From Hormiphora californensis (lineage: Eukaryota; Ctenophora; Tentaculata; Cydippida; Pleurobrachiidae), in contig CM035351.1 of the NCBI GenBank assembly GCA_020137815.1, positions 1,097,751 to 1,161,750 of the forward strand: 64,000 bases of DNA, read 5' to 3'. The translations under genes were made by a program, and so were the position numbers. How positions within the stretch are numbered: the stretch's first letter is position 1; the number at the start of each line of letters is the position of its first letter. The notes below the pieces were generated by a model. It did no database searches and had not been told where the DNA came from. It worked only from the letters and a program-made list of their open reading frames with translations. This document shows, piece by piece, positions 1 to 7,981 of the stretch.

Positions 1-276
1 CAACCTGATGACACCTTTAGTACCAATACCACCAACAATGGCTACTGCAGCCCCTTTGATCGCAGCAGTACTACTAATCCCAACTAACTTTACATTGTCA
101 TAGACAGACTTTAGCTTGCTCTCGACCTCGTGAATTGGTCCGTTTGTCTCGAGTGTTAGCCGACCTGCCTCGTTGTCAAGATCCTTTACAACGCCAGTAC
201 CGGATAAAATCTTTTCAACAGATGCTGGTGTGGGATGATCGTGATTTTGGGGGAAGAGAAACTCAACCAATTTCAT
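1..276 (-). CDS. CCS: Copper chaperone for superoxide dismutase (CCS)-like, first coding exon, partial
   Basis: Reading the minus strand from an ATG at 276 gives an open frame to the window edge, about 92 residues. It starts MKLVEF and ends GAAVAIVGGIGTKGVIRL, which matches the junction in CCS between the N-terminal HMA-like domain and the SOD-like domain (GAAVAILGG in vertebrates). CCS delivers copper to Cu/Zn superoxide dismutase in the cytosol and mitochondrial intermembrane space. The metal-binding MTCxxC motif expected about residue 8-14 is absent; the equivalent stretch reads FPQNHDHP. An in-frame upstream ATG at 303 could add nine residues. A possible 3' splice site (TTGTTTAG) lies just before, so a further 5' exon cannot be excluded. 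The SOD-like domain would lie left of the window. Confidence 0.75.
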   Translation of the reverse strand, partial: MKLVEFLFPQNHDHPTPASVEKILSGTGVVKDLDNEAGRLTLETNGPIHEVESKLKSVYDNVKLVGISSTAAIKGAAVAIVGGIGTKGVIRL

Positions 277-505
277 GAAAACGCCACAATACCTAAACAA
301 CATGAGTGTTAGTTTGGTTGTTCTCTCTATCCCTCTCTTTGCTGCTACTTGGATCCAGAAAGTAGAAACAAGTAGTGGCTTAATCGACTAAAAAAACGCG
401 GCTTAGCCATCTGTTTTATTGCCGAACGCCACGGACTGCGCTAAGCAAACACACTTAAATTTTAATCAGAGGCTAAGTATTTAATCTTAGCGTAGATACA
501 CTTCA

Positions 506-651
506 AACAGTGGTGTTCCGTCATATTGGCCGCCTGCATAAAGCGGTGTCCACGGACCACGACGTCTAAGACGCAGCCCGCAGCCATTGAATGGTTTTTG
601 GATTTTGTGGAAAACGCTTTGGGCGGCCAATACGACGGAGCACCACTGAAA
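506..651. mobile_element. Small imperfect foldback (MITE-like) element
   Basis: The left arm, from about 506 (GTGGTGTTCCGTCATATTGG), is matched in reverse complement near 622-651 (CCAATACGACGGAGCACCAC), with a short centre. No coding potential. The rest of 277-505 holds nothing I can assign beyond the upstream flank of the CCS-like exon. Confidence 0.5.
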
Positions 652-998
652 GGGTTCAAAAAAGCACAAACAGGCGATAGGGCAGTGGTTGGCCTATGCT
701 ACAGGCCCTAGAAGCCGTGGAAAACGCGCGCACTTGGGGTTGAGGCGAAGCACTCCACGCGTTCTGAGCTGTGATTGGTGGGCGTGACTTGATTGTGCAT
801 GACAAACTTTCATCAACTACAACGTAAAACTATTTATTGAGATATGTGATACGTCGATAACCTGAGATAACCTGTGATATCCTGTGATAATTACGATCAA
901 GTCACTGGTATCTACTCCTTTTGCAGCCAACAACGACAACTGTGAGTACACACAATCCCCTCGATCCCCACTCCACTAGTGAATCCTGCATATCCATC
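652..998 (+). other. 5' region of non-LTR retrotransposon 1
   Basis: No gene is supported here. The stretch directly precedes ORF1 of the retrotransposon and is probably its 5' UTR. The exact 5' end of the element is not visible because non-LTR elements lack terminal repeats. A frame open from about 903 reaches ORF1 but has no ATG before 999. Confidence 0.4.
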
Positions 999-2468
999 AT
1001 GTCCACGACAAGAAGTGGGACGGAATTTTCACCGTTCGATGATCCAACCACCACCCCTAAGGCAATCACTGTCCAAACCCTTGCCCATCCCAACCCTGCA
1101 AATCATCTATCAACGCCTCCACGAACCAATAACTTTTCAATGCCAATTCAAACTCCACGCCATTTCACATCCGCTCAACAATGTCTATGCAATGGGACCA
1201 AATCAAGTGGGCGTATGATCAAGTGTATCACGTGCAAATGCTGCTACCATGACGAGTGCGTTAGCTTGAAATCCCTGAGCAAATTCCTTGAAATCTCTGA
1301 AGAGGGCCTTTTATGCGTTGATGACTGGGTTTGCCCGGAGTGTATCGTTACTGCCCAGCTTCTTCGAGCCGGTAGTCCCTTGTTTGACGCTATTGCGACT
1401 AAAGCAGCTAAACTGATGGCTGACCAATCAAACATCCATAACAACTCTCACCTTGATTCAACTGTTAACGCATGGCAACCAACAACCACTCCCGTTCAAT
1501 CTGAAACCACTATGGGCATCTTGAACAATGAACATTTTCCACCGCTACCCTCATCCAACAGTAGCTCCTCACTTCAACGCACCGGCACAACATCCACCGA
1601 CAGAACTAACAATGATACAACTCGTTCAGGTGTCCAAAACCAAACCCCTCCTAAGGTTACACCGAGAAAAGTACTTCCACCCCAGCCTCGATTGACGATC
1701 CACTGTGATGATGTGAAGGAGACGAGGAATGCTATCGACAAAGCCTTGGAAAATATACCTATCTCTCAAGCAAGGAACTTTTCTTCCTCGGTAAGAGTGT
1801 GGTTTCCCAATGAGGAATGTCAACAATTGGCCACAGAATGTTTGAAGACTGCAGGAGTGCTAGAGCAAACTGCCAGAGTGTCCGCTGAGGTAATGTCAAA
1901 AGTAGAACTCAGGTTTGTCCCTGTTGAGTCCCTCCCAAGAGATGCCACAACGGAGGAATGTAGAAAATTCTGTCTCGAAAAGCTAACAGCGAAGAATGAA
2001 GTTCTGAGAACCTGCAAAGACCTTTCCGTTGTCTATTTCAAACGCATGCATACAGACCCGGACCTAGCCACAGTTGTCCTGAAACTACCAGTGCAGCTGA
2101 AGGACAAGCTTATGTCTGACGGTAGGGTCTTCTTCCAAATGTCTTCCGTCAGAGTGTCTCATCGTGTACACATCAAGAGATGTCCTCACTGCCAAGCCCT
2201 TGGCCACTACCCTGATAAATGCCCGAAGAAATCCCATCCAGCGACATGTATGTATTGTGCAGAAGAGCATTCTACTGAAAGCTGTTCACTGAAAGAGGAC
2301 ACTGAGAAACACCGCTGTAAAAACTGTATCAACAATTCAGGACTCTCCTCAGATGTTCAACCTCACCATGCTGGCTCACCTAAATGCCCAACGTACAAAG
2401 AGCACTATGATCGTATTTCAAAAAACTACCGTCAACGCAGCACCTTGCTCTCAAATACGGCAATCTAA
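999..2468 (+). CDS. Non-LTR retrotransposon 1, ORF1 (PHD-like finger plus zinc knuckles)
   Basis: This is an ORF of 489 residues counted from the ATG at 999; an open frame extends upstream without an ATG. The N-terminal third has a PHD-like Cys/His cluster (CLCNG..CITCKCCYHDEC..CPEC), as found in ORF1 of several CR1/L2-like elements. The C-terminal third carries CCHC-type knuckles (CPHCQALGHYPDKC, then CMYCAEEHSTESC and a CKNC pair). Such ORF1 proteins bind the element RNA and package it with ORF2p. The stop at 2466-2468 overlaps the open frame of ORF2, which lies in the -1 frame. The region between the finger and the knuckles is Ser/Thr/Pro-rich and then shows an RRM-like stretch. The ORF is uninterrupted, which suggests a young copy. 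Confidence 0.85.
   Translation: MSTTRSGTEFSPFDDPTTTPKAITVQTLAHPNPANHLSTPPRTNNFSMPIQTPRHFTSAQQCLCNGTKSSGRMIKCITCKCCYHDECVSLKSLSKFLEISEEGLLCVDDWVCPECIVTAQLLRAGSPLFDAIATKAAKLMADQSNIHNNSHLDSTVNAWQPTTTPVQSETTMGILNNEHFPPLPSSNSSSSLQRTGTTSTDRTNNDTTRSGVQNQTPPKVTPRKVLPPQPRLTIHCDDVKETRNAIDKALENIPISQARNFSSSVRVWFPNEECQQLATECLKTAGVLEQTARVSAEVMSKVELRFVPVESLPRDATTEECRKFCLEKLTAKNEVLRTCKDLSVVYFKRMHTDPDLATVVLKLPVQLKDKLMSDGRVFFQMSSVRVSHRVHIKRCPHCQALGHYPDKCPKKSHPATCMYCAEEHSTESCSLKEDTEKHRCKNCINNSGLSSDVQPHHAGSPKCPTYKEHYDRISKNYRQRSTLLSNTAI
2420..2426 (+). promoter_or_regulatory. Candidate -1 ribosomal frameshift site A_AAA_AAC
   Basis: The heptamer AAAAAAC is phased so that the ORF1 codons are AAA (2421-2423) and AAC (2424-2426), the canonical X_XXY_YYZ arrangement. 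The ORF2 frame is -1 relative to ORF1 and opens after the TGA at 2408-2410. The slip site therefore falls inside the short overlap 2411-2468, just before the ORF1 stop. What is seen is the phasing; frameshifting itself is inference. Confidence 0.5.
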
Positions 2469-2479
2469 ACTGCAGATCG

Positions 2480-5335
2480 ATGAACAACAAACTTGGTGAA
2501 ATCTACGGGGCGTGCTGCGATCTTGACCTTGACGTACTCGGTTTGACAGAAACCTGGCTAGAAGACGGTGACGTAGTCACCCCTGCACTGATGAAGGAAC
2601 TAGGATACAATCTCTATAGTTCGGCAAGAGGGGCAAGAGGAGGCGGCGTCGCTATCTTAGCGAGGAAAGCATTACGTGTAATACCTATCAAGACTAAGAA
2701 CAAACCAACAACTTTTGAATGTATCGAAGCTACGATCGAAGGCGGGCATCTTCAGAAAACTAGATTGGTGGTGGTATACAGACCTCCTTCCTCTTCCAAA
2801 AAGGATTTCTTGGCAGAATTCGAAGAGTACATATCGTCACTAAACGGCCTCAGTGGACACCCTGTTATCTTGGGCGATTTCAATATCCATACTGAGGATG
2901 ACGATGATCATACTTCAAACTCCTTCCGTGATTTGCTTGTAGATGAGAGATGGACACAGCATGTCGAGGATCCAACCCACGAAAGTGGCGGTACATTGGA
3001 CTTAGTGATAAGCAGAGATGATGAAGCTTCACCTAGGATTAGTGCAGTCGAGGTTGCAAAATCCTCCGTTTCAGACCATTATGCTGTCACATTCTACTTA
3101 CACGTCGGAAAACCAATTCAGCAAGAAAGAAAAGCTGTTCTGTGCAGAAACATGAAAAAGCTCACTGTTGAGGTCCTATCTATGAAAATAGATGAGTCAC
3201 AGCTGATGTCAATCCCACGTCCCTCTACACTGGAAGGGTGTCTCAACCTGTACAACGTCTCACTTCGAGAAATACGGGATGAGATAGCTCCACTACAGGA
3301 AAAGGTTATTAAAGACTCGGATCACCCACCTTGGTATGATACTCTATGTGAGGAAGCTAAAACCTCCCGCAGGACACGAGAAAGAGCTCTGAAGACGACC
3401 TTGAAAGACTCCACGAAGAAAGAAGAACACAAAGAAGCTAGAACAGCTCTGAATAAAGCTATGAAAGAAACATCCAGATTTCTCATGAAAACCAGGATAA
3501 ATTTCTATCGTGGAAAGCTTGACTACGTGGCTGATGATCCAGCTGCTGTCAGTGGGTTAATCAACAAACTACTGGGAAAAGACAAGATCCCACAGGAGCT
3601 TCCTAACGGGAATTCTTCGAGTGAAACAGCAGAAAACTTTGGCACTTTCTTCAAATCGAAAATCGAGGATATCTACGAGACGATCAGAGTTGAAAACGAA
3701 CAATCTGAACCATTGCCAGAACTACCACAAACTGACTACACTGGTGCCACATTTTCATCCTTCCGTAAAGTAACTGAAGAGGAACTCAGTGCTATAATTC
3801 AATCTATGGAGAAAAAGCACTGTGATCTCGATCCTATCCCTACCAGCAAACTCGTAGGTGTTCTCCCGAAGTTACTTCCTCTTATCTCTGACATTGTCAA
3901 CAAAAGCCTACAAGAAGGTTTAGTTCCTGAACAGCTGAAGCAATCACTGATTCGACCCTCGTTCAAGAAGAAAGGAAGCCCGGAAGAACTAAATAACTAC
4001 AGACCGGTGTCCAACTTAGCTTTTATATCCAAGCTAATTGAAAAATGTGCGTCTATACAGCTTACGGAGCACCTTGAGACGAACGAACTGTTTCCAGGAG
4101 TTCAATCGGCGTACCGGAAACATCATAGCACCGAGACCACACTGGTAAAAGTAGTGAATGATCTTCTTCTAATTACAGACACGAAGTCGAAGGCGGTACT
4201 TGTATTGCTAGACCTCAGTGCTGCTTTCGACACGATTAACCATGAATTGTTACTTGGGAAACTGAGGAGGAATTATGGCGTTGAAGGTACTGCCCTTGAA
4301 TGGTTTGCCTCCTACCTCAAAGATAGGAAAGCTTCTGTGAAAATTGAGACCTCTACATCCTCGCCCTTAGCCATCAACATCGGAGTGCCACAGGGCTCTA
4401 TACTTGGACCACTGTTGTTCATTCTGTACACAAAAGAGTTGGAAAGTATTGCTAGGCACTATGGACTAATGGTGGAGCTCTACGCTGACGATACTCAGTT
4501 GTATGTTTCTTTCAGCAACGATTCTCTCCTAGACCTCGAGACGAAACTGCAGGGTTGCTTAAACCACATCAAAGCGTGGATGTCCAAGAACTTCCTCAGA
4601 CTCAACCCCAGCAAAACTGAAATAATCGTGTTAAACAACAAACATGATAAAACAGAAAACCCTGAAAGCCTTCAAACGATGAGCAACCATGAATCTACAA
4701 AGCCACTTACACTAGTAAGGAACCTTGGTGTATTTCTGGACTCAGAGCTCTCCCTATCTGGGCACGTATCCAGAACCGTAAGGACGTGTCAACTAGCCCT
4801 TATGAATCTTTGGAAAATCCACAGAATGTTGGGTGTTAATCTGAAAGTCAAACTCGTTAACAGTTTAATACACAGCAGACTGGACTACTGTAACAGCCTC
4901 CTTGCTGGTTCTTCTGCCAAAGACATAGGTCGATTACAGAAGATTCAAAACTCTGCAGCCCGTTTCGTCTTTGGACAACGCCTCTACCAAGGCACCACAA
5001 ACCTTCGCAAACAGCTTCATTTCCTACCCGTTCGAGAAAGAGTGCAGTACAAGTTGTGTCTACTGACATACAAAACACTGAATGGTATAGCCCCACCTTA
5101 CCTATCGAAGATGATAACACTCCGTCAACCGAAGTTAAAAAGTCTACGAAGGGATGCTGACAAAACCTTACTTGACAAGAACTATGCCAGATATTGTTCG
5201 AGTAAAGGTGCGTTTAGTGTCGCTGCTCCGGAAATATGGAATAGCTTACCTTCTTCTCTTCGGGAAAGCTCATCCATCACATCATTCAAATCCAACCTGA
5301 AAACCCACTTCTTCCGAAAGGCATACGAGTGCTAA
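2480..5335 (+). CDS. Non-LTR retrotransposon 1, ORF2 (endonuclease-reverse transcriptase)
   Basis: 951 residues from the ATG at 2480. The frame is open back to 2411, and the codons just before the ATG read LNCRS, the usual start of the endonuclease domain, so translation probably begins upstream. Residues 1-210 form an apurinic-like endonuclease: TETWL, GGGVAIL, VYRPP, LGDFNIH, LDLVIS and SDHYAV. The reverse transcriptase at about 490-760 has NYRPVSN, LLDLSAAFDTINH, GVPQGSILGPLLF and the catalytic YADD. The C-terminal part (LGVFLDSELS, SRLDYCNSLL, FRKAYEC) is typical of CR1/L2-group elements. The protein nicks target DNA and primes reverse transcription there. The full-length, stop-free frame suggests recent activity. 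Confidence 0.92.
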   Translation: MNNKLGEIYGACCDLDLDVLGLTETWLEDGDVVTPALMKELGYNLYSSARGARGGGVAILARKALRVIPIKTKNKPTTFECIEATIEGGHLQKTRLVVVYRPPSSSKKDFLAEFEEYISSLNGLSGHPVILGDFNIHTEDDDDHTSNSFRDLLVDERWTQHVEDPTHESGGTLDLVISRDDEASPRISAVEVAKSSVSDHYAVTFYLHVGKPIQQERKAVLCRNMKKLTVEVLSMKIDESQLMSIPRPSTLEGCLNLYNVSLREIRDEIAPLQEKVIKDSDHPPWYDTLCEEAKTSRRTRERALKTTLKDSTKKEEHKEARTALNKAMKETSRFLMKTRINFYRGKLDYVADDPAAVSGLINKLLGKDKIPQELPNGNSSSETAENFGTFFKSKIEDIYETIRVENEQSEPLPELPQTDYTGATFSSFRKVTEEELSAIIQSMEKKHCDLDPIPTSKLVGVLPKLLPLISDIVNKSLQEGLVPEQLKQSLIRPSFKKKGSPEELNNYRPVSNLAFISKLIEKCASIQLTEHLETNELFPGVQSAYRKHHSTETTLVKVVNDLLLITDTKSKAVLVLLDLSAAFDTINHELLLGKLRRNYGVEGTALEWFASYLKDRKASVKIETSTSSPLAINIGVPQGSILGPLLFILYTKELESIARHYGLMVELYADDTQLYVSFSNDSLLDLETKLQGCLNHIKAWMSKNFLRLNPSKTEIIVLNNKHDKTENPESLQTMSNHESTKPLTLVRNLGVFLDSELSLSGHVSRTVRTCQLALMNLWKIHRMLGVNLKVKLVNSLIHSRLDYCNSLLAGSSAKDIGRLQKIQNSAARFVFGQRLYQGTTNLRKQLHFLPVRERVQYKLCLLTYKTLNGIAPPYLSKMITLRQPKLKSLRRDADKTLLDKNYARYCSSKGAFSVAAPEIWNSLPSSLRESSSITSFKSNLKTHFFRKAYEC

Positions 5336-5554
5336 AAAAAAACAATGTGTGAAGACAATTTATACTATGAGAATTGTAGTAGAGAGATGAGAGAGAGTTG
5401 AGGATCCCGAATTAGAGTGTGATACCGCGAAGTTAGAACGACCAGTACTCTTTTCACTCACTCTTTCTAAACTGGTCTTTCTTACTAATTTATATTTAAT
5501 ACTTGTTCTTTTTATGTGACTGATCTCCAGAACTCGGTAAAAAAAGAGCCTGGG
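5336..5554 (+). other. 3' UTR of non-LTR retrotransposon 1
   Basis: Non-coding tail following ORF2. It leads to GAGCCTGGG, immediately before the TTAA-flanked foldback element. Sequence resuming after that element is A-rich (from 6953), which would be the natural 3' tail of the retrotransposon if the foldback inserted into it. Confidence 0.5.
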
Positions 5555-6952
5555 TTAAGGGTACGCTAACCAAAATTTTTTTTCGAGTGCAGGGAAATCT
5601 CTCACCGTAGGGTTGTAGGCCATGCCAAGGAGACCTCAAATATGCAATTTGAGCTCTCAAGTCCAATTCATATTTTTGCTACAGCTGCTTGAAAAATGAA
5701 CTGAAAATAAGTTTTTGGCATCTCAAAAAAAATTTTTTAAAGATAGGAGCATAAAAATTTGGGGATTTGAAGAGGACATGAAGGTGAATAACCACAAAAA
5801 AAATTTTTGCAATCCGAGCTGATTTCCGGTCCTGAGACGGATTTCTTTTTTTCCACTTTAACGCCCTATTTGGCAAAGTTCCGAAAACATGTGAAAGCTG
5901 TAAATTGGTGAAAAGTTGCGTCTAACGATTATCTAAGTGGCCATAAATTTTGGGCGTGTCCTTATTTGAGATAAGCTGTACAGAGTTTTTTTTGTGAAAG
6001 CCGTCATTTCAGAAATAAATAAATTCCCTGTATCTCAAAAACGACTGATCGTAGAGACCTGAGACTATGCTTAAACGATTCAGAAGGTCCGATTTTGGGG
6101 GGGTCTTCTGAGAGACATTTTGCTCCTACTTCAACCGTTTTTGCTGTAATTGCGAAAAACAAATTCTATGAAAAGGGCAAAAGCTAAACTCCAATATCCT
6201 GTAATTAGGGAATTTTAGCTAAGAAAGGACCGAAACTATGGAAAAGTGTGTAACAAGCTAATTCCTTCACTATTTGGTTCATATGGGTCCCTATAATCAC
6301 CAAAAACAAAATCACAAAAAATCCACGATGGCGAAGATGGGTTTTTGTTTTTCGCAATTACAGCAAAAACGGTTGAAGTAGGAGCAAAATGTCTCTCAGA
6401 AGACCCCCCCAAAATCGGACCTTCTGAATCGTTTAAGCATAGTCTCAGGTCTCTACGATCAGTCGTTTTTGAGATACAGGGAATTTATTTATTTCTGAAA
6501 TGACGGCTTTCACAAAAAAAACTCTGTACAGCTTATCTCAAATAAGGACACGCCCAAAATTTATGGCCACTTAGATAATCGTTAGACGCAACTTTTCACC
6601 AATTTACAGCTTTCACATGTTTTCGGAACTTTGCCAAATAGGGCGTTAAAGTGGAAAAAAAGAAATCCGTCTCAGGACCGGAAATCAGCTCGGATTGCAA
6701 AAATTTTTTTTGTGGTTATTCACCTTCATGTCCTCTTCAAATCCCCAAATTTTTATGCTCCTATCTTTAAAAAAATTTTTTTGAGATGCCAAAAACTTAT
6801 TTTCAGTTCATTTTTCAAGCAGCTGTAGCAAAAATATGAATTCGACTTGAGAGCTCAAATTGCATATTTGAGGTCTCCTTGGCATGGCCTACAACCCTAC
6901 GGTGAGGGATTTCCCTGCACTCGAAAAAAATTTTTGGTTAGCGTACCCTTAA
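5555..6952. mobile_element. TTAA-flanked foldback element A (piggyBac-type MITE), 609-bp arms
   Basis: The arms 5555-6163 and 6344-6952 are near-perfect reverse complements around a spacer of about 180 bp. The outer ends are TTAA-GGGTACGCTAACC and its complement GGTTAGCGTACCC-TTAA. TTAA at both edges is the target-site signature of the piggyBac superfamily. A 65-residue ORF appears once on each strand as a mirror image and is a by-product of the palindrome. No transposase is encoded, so mobility would need a partner element. Confidence 0.85.
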
Positions 6953-7056
6953 AAAATCAAAAAAAAAAAAAAGTAAAGCAGAAAAGATCCAAAAAAAAAA
7001 GAAAAAAAAAAAAAAAAAAAAAAAAAAGACAACAAAAAAGGGGCAAAGAAAAAAGG
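6953..7056 (+). repeat. A-rich tract
   Basis: Long runs of A broken by short G/C islands. Probably the poly(A)-like tail of retrotransposon 1, split from the body by foldback element A. Confidence 0.6.
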
Positions 7057-7105
7057 GGGATATAAATTATAAATGGACACCAAAATTGGGGGTATGGGGG
7101 TGGAA

Positions 7106-7445
7106 GGGTTCCAGTGAGGTGTTGCGCAGTGGAGCATGTTGGGCTTCACTTATAGAAGTGCAGCCAGTATGGTGTAGTGCAGTGGAGCGTGTTGGGCTTT
7201 ACTTATAGAAGTGCAGCCAGTATGGTGTAGTGCAGTGGAGTGTGTTGGGCTTTACTTAAAGAAGTGAAGCCAGTATGGTGTAGTGTAGTGGAGTGTGTTG
7301 GGCTTTACTTATAGAAGTACAGTCAGTATGGTGTGGTGCAGTGGAGTGTGTTGGGCTTTACTTATAGAAGTACAGTCGGTATGGTGTGGTGCAGTGGAGT
7401 GTGATGGGCTTTACTTATAGAAGTACAGCCAGTGTGGTGAGATGC
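7106..7445. repeat. 53-bp tandem repeat, about 6 copies
   Basis: The segment GTTGGGCTTTACTTATAGAA recurs with GGG at 7194, 7247, 7300, 7353 and 7406, a constant 53-bp spacing with a few substitutions per copy. No coding potential. Confidence 0.9.
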
Positions 7446-7981
7446 AGGCTACAACGAGTATGACTTCTCTCCCGCTCCTTGGTTCTCCTACAGGTGAAGT
7501 AGTCGGATCATCAGTCCTCACCCAGGTTGTATAAGACAGTATCGATTGTTTAAGGGCTAAAGCCCTGGTGCTAAAGTATTTATTTCTGGATCCCTAGATC
7601 CAAGAGCATATCTTATCAATCTGCAGTAAGCAGAGACAGTATTATATATTTCATCATCCGATTTAAATATCGTTTAACTAACAAGACCTACCTTCAGAAA
7701 AAATATCATCTTGAAATAACATCTGGAAATCCTTGGTATAGAACTAACCGCTTTTGAAACGAGAGTTAGTGAGACGAAGTCCGCACCAAGTGATGCAAGT
7801 AGTCAAGACCTAACAGAACTCGTGTTGTTCTTTAAAATATGCATTCATAAACATTCATAACATTCATAAAATAGATTAAGTTAGGTACACAAAGTTTCAG
7901 CTCAGCAAAAGCTAACACTCAGAAGACAATACGTCAGCGATTTATATGTGCAGTCAAGTCACGATTAAAAGCAAAATAACT
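7446..7981 (-). other. 3' flank/UTR of non-LTR retrotransposon 2
   Basis: About 530 bases with no gene. The stretch follows the stop of the minus-strand ORF2 and likely includes that element's 3' UTR. The boundary is not defined. Confidence 0.35.

Noticed and set aside
921-998. Extension of retrotransposon ORF1 to a TTG at 921
   Set aside because: Eukaryotic start expected at ATG; the first in-frame ATG is at 999.
5679-5876. 65-residue ORF, mirrored at 6631-6828
   Set aside because: Same mirror effect in foldback element A.
6847-7065. Lys-rich 72-residue ORF
   Set aside because: Translation of the A-rich tail.
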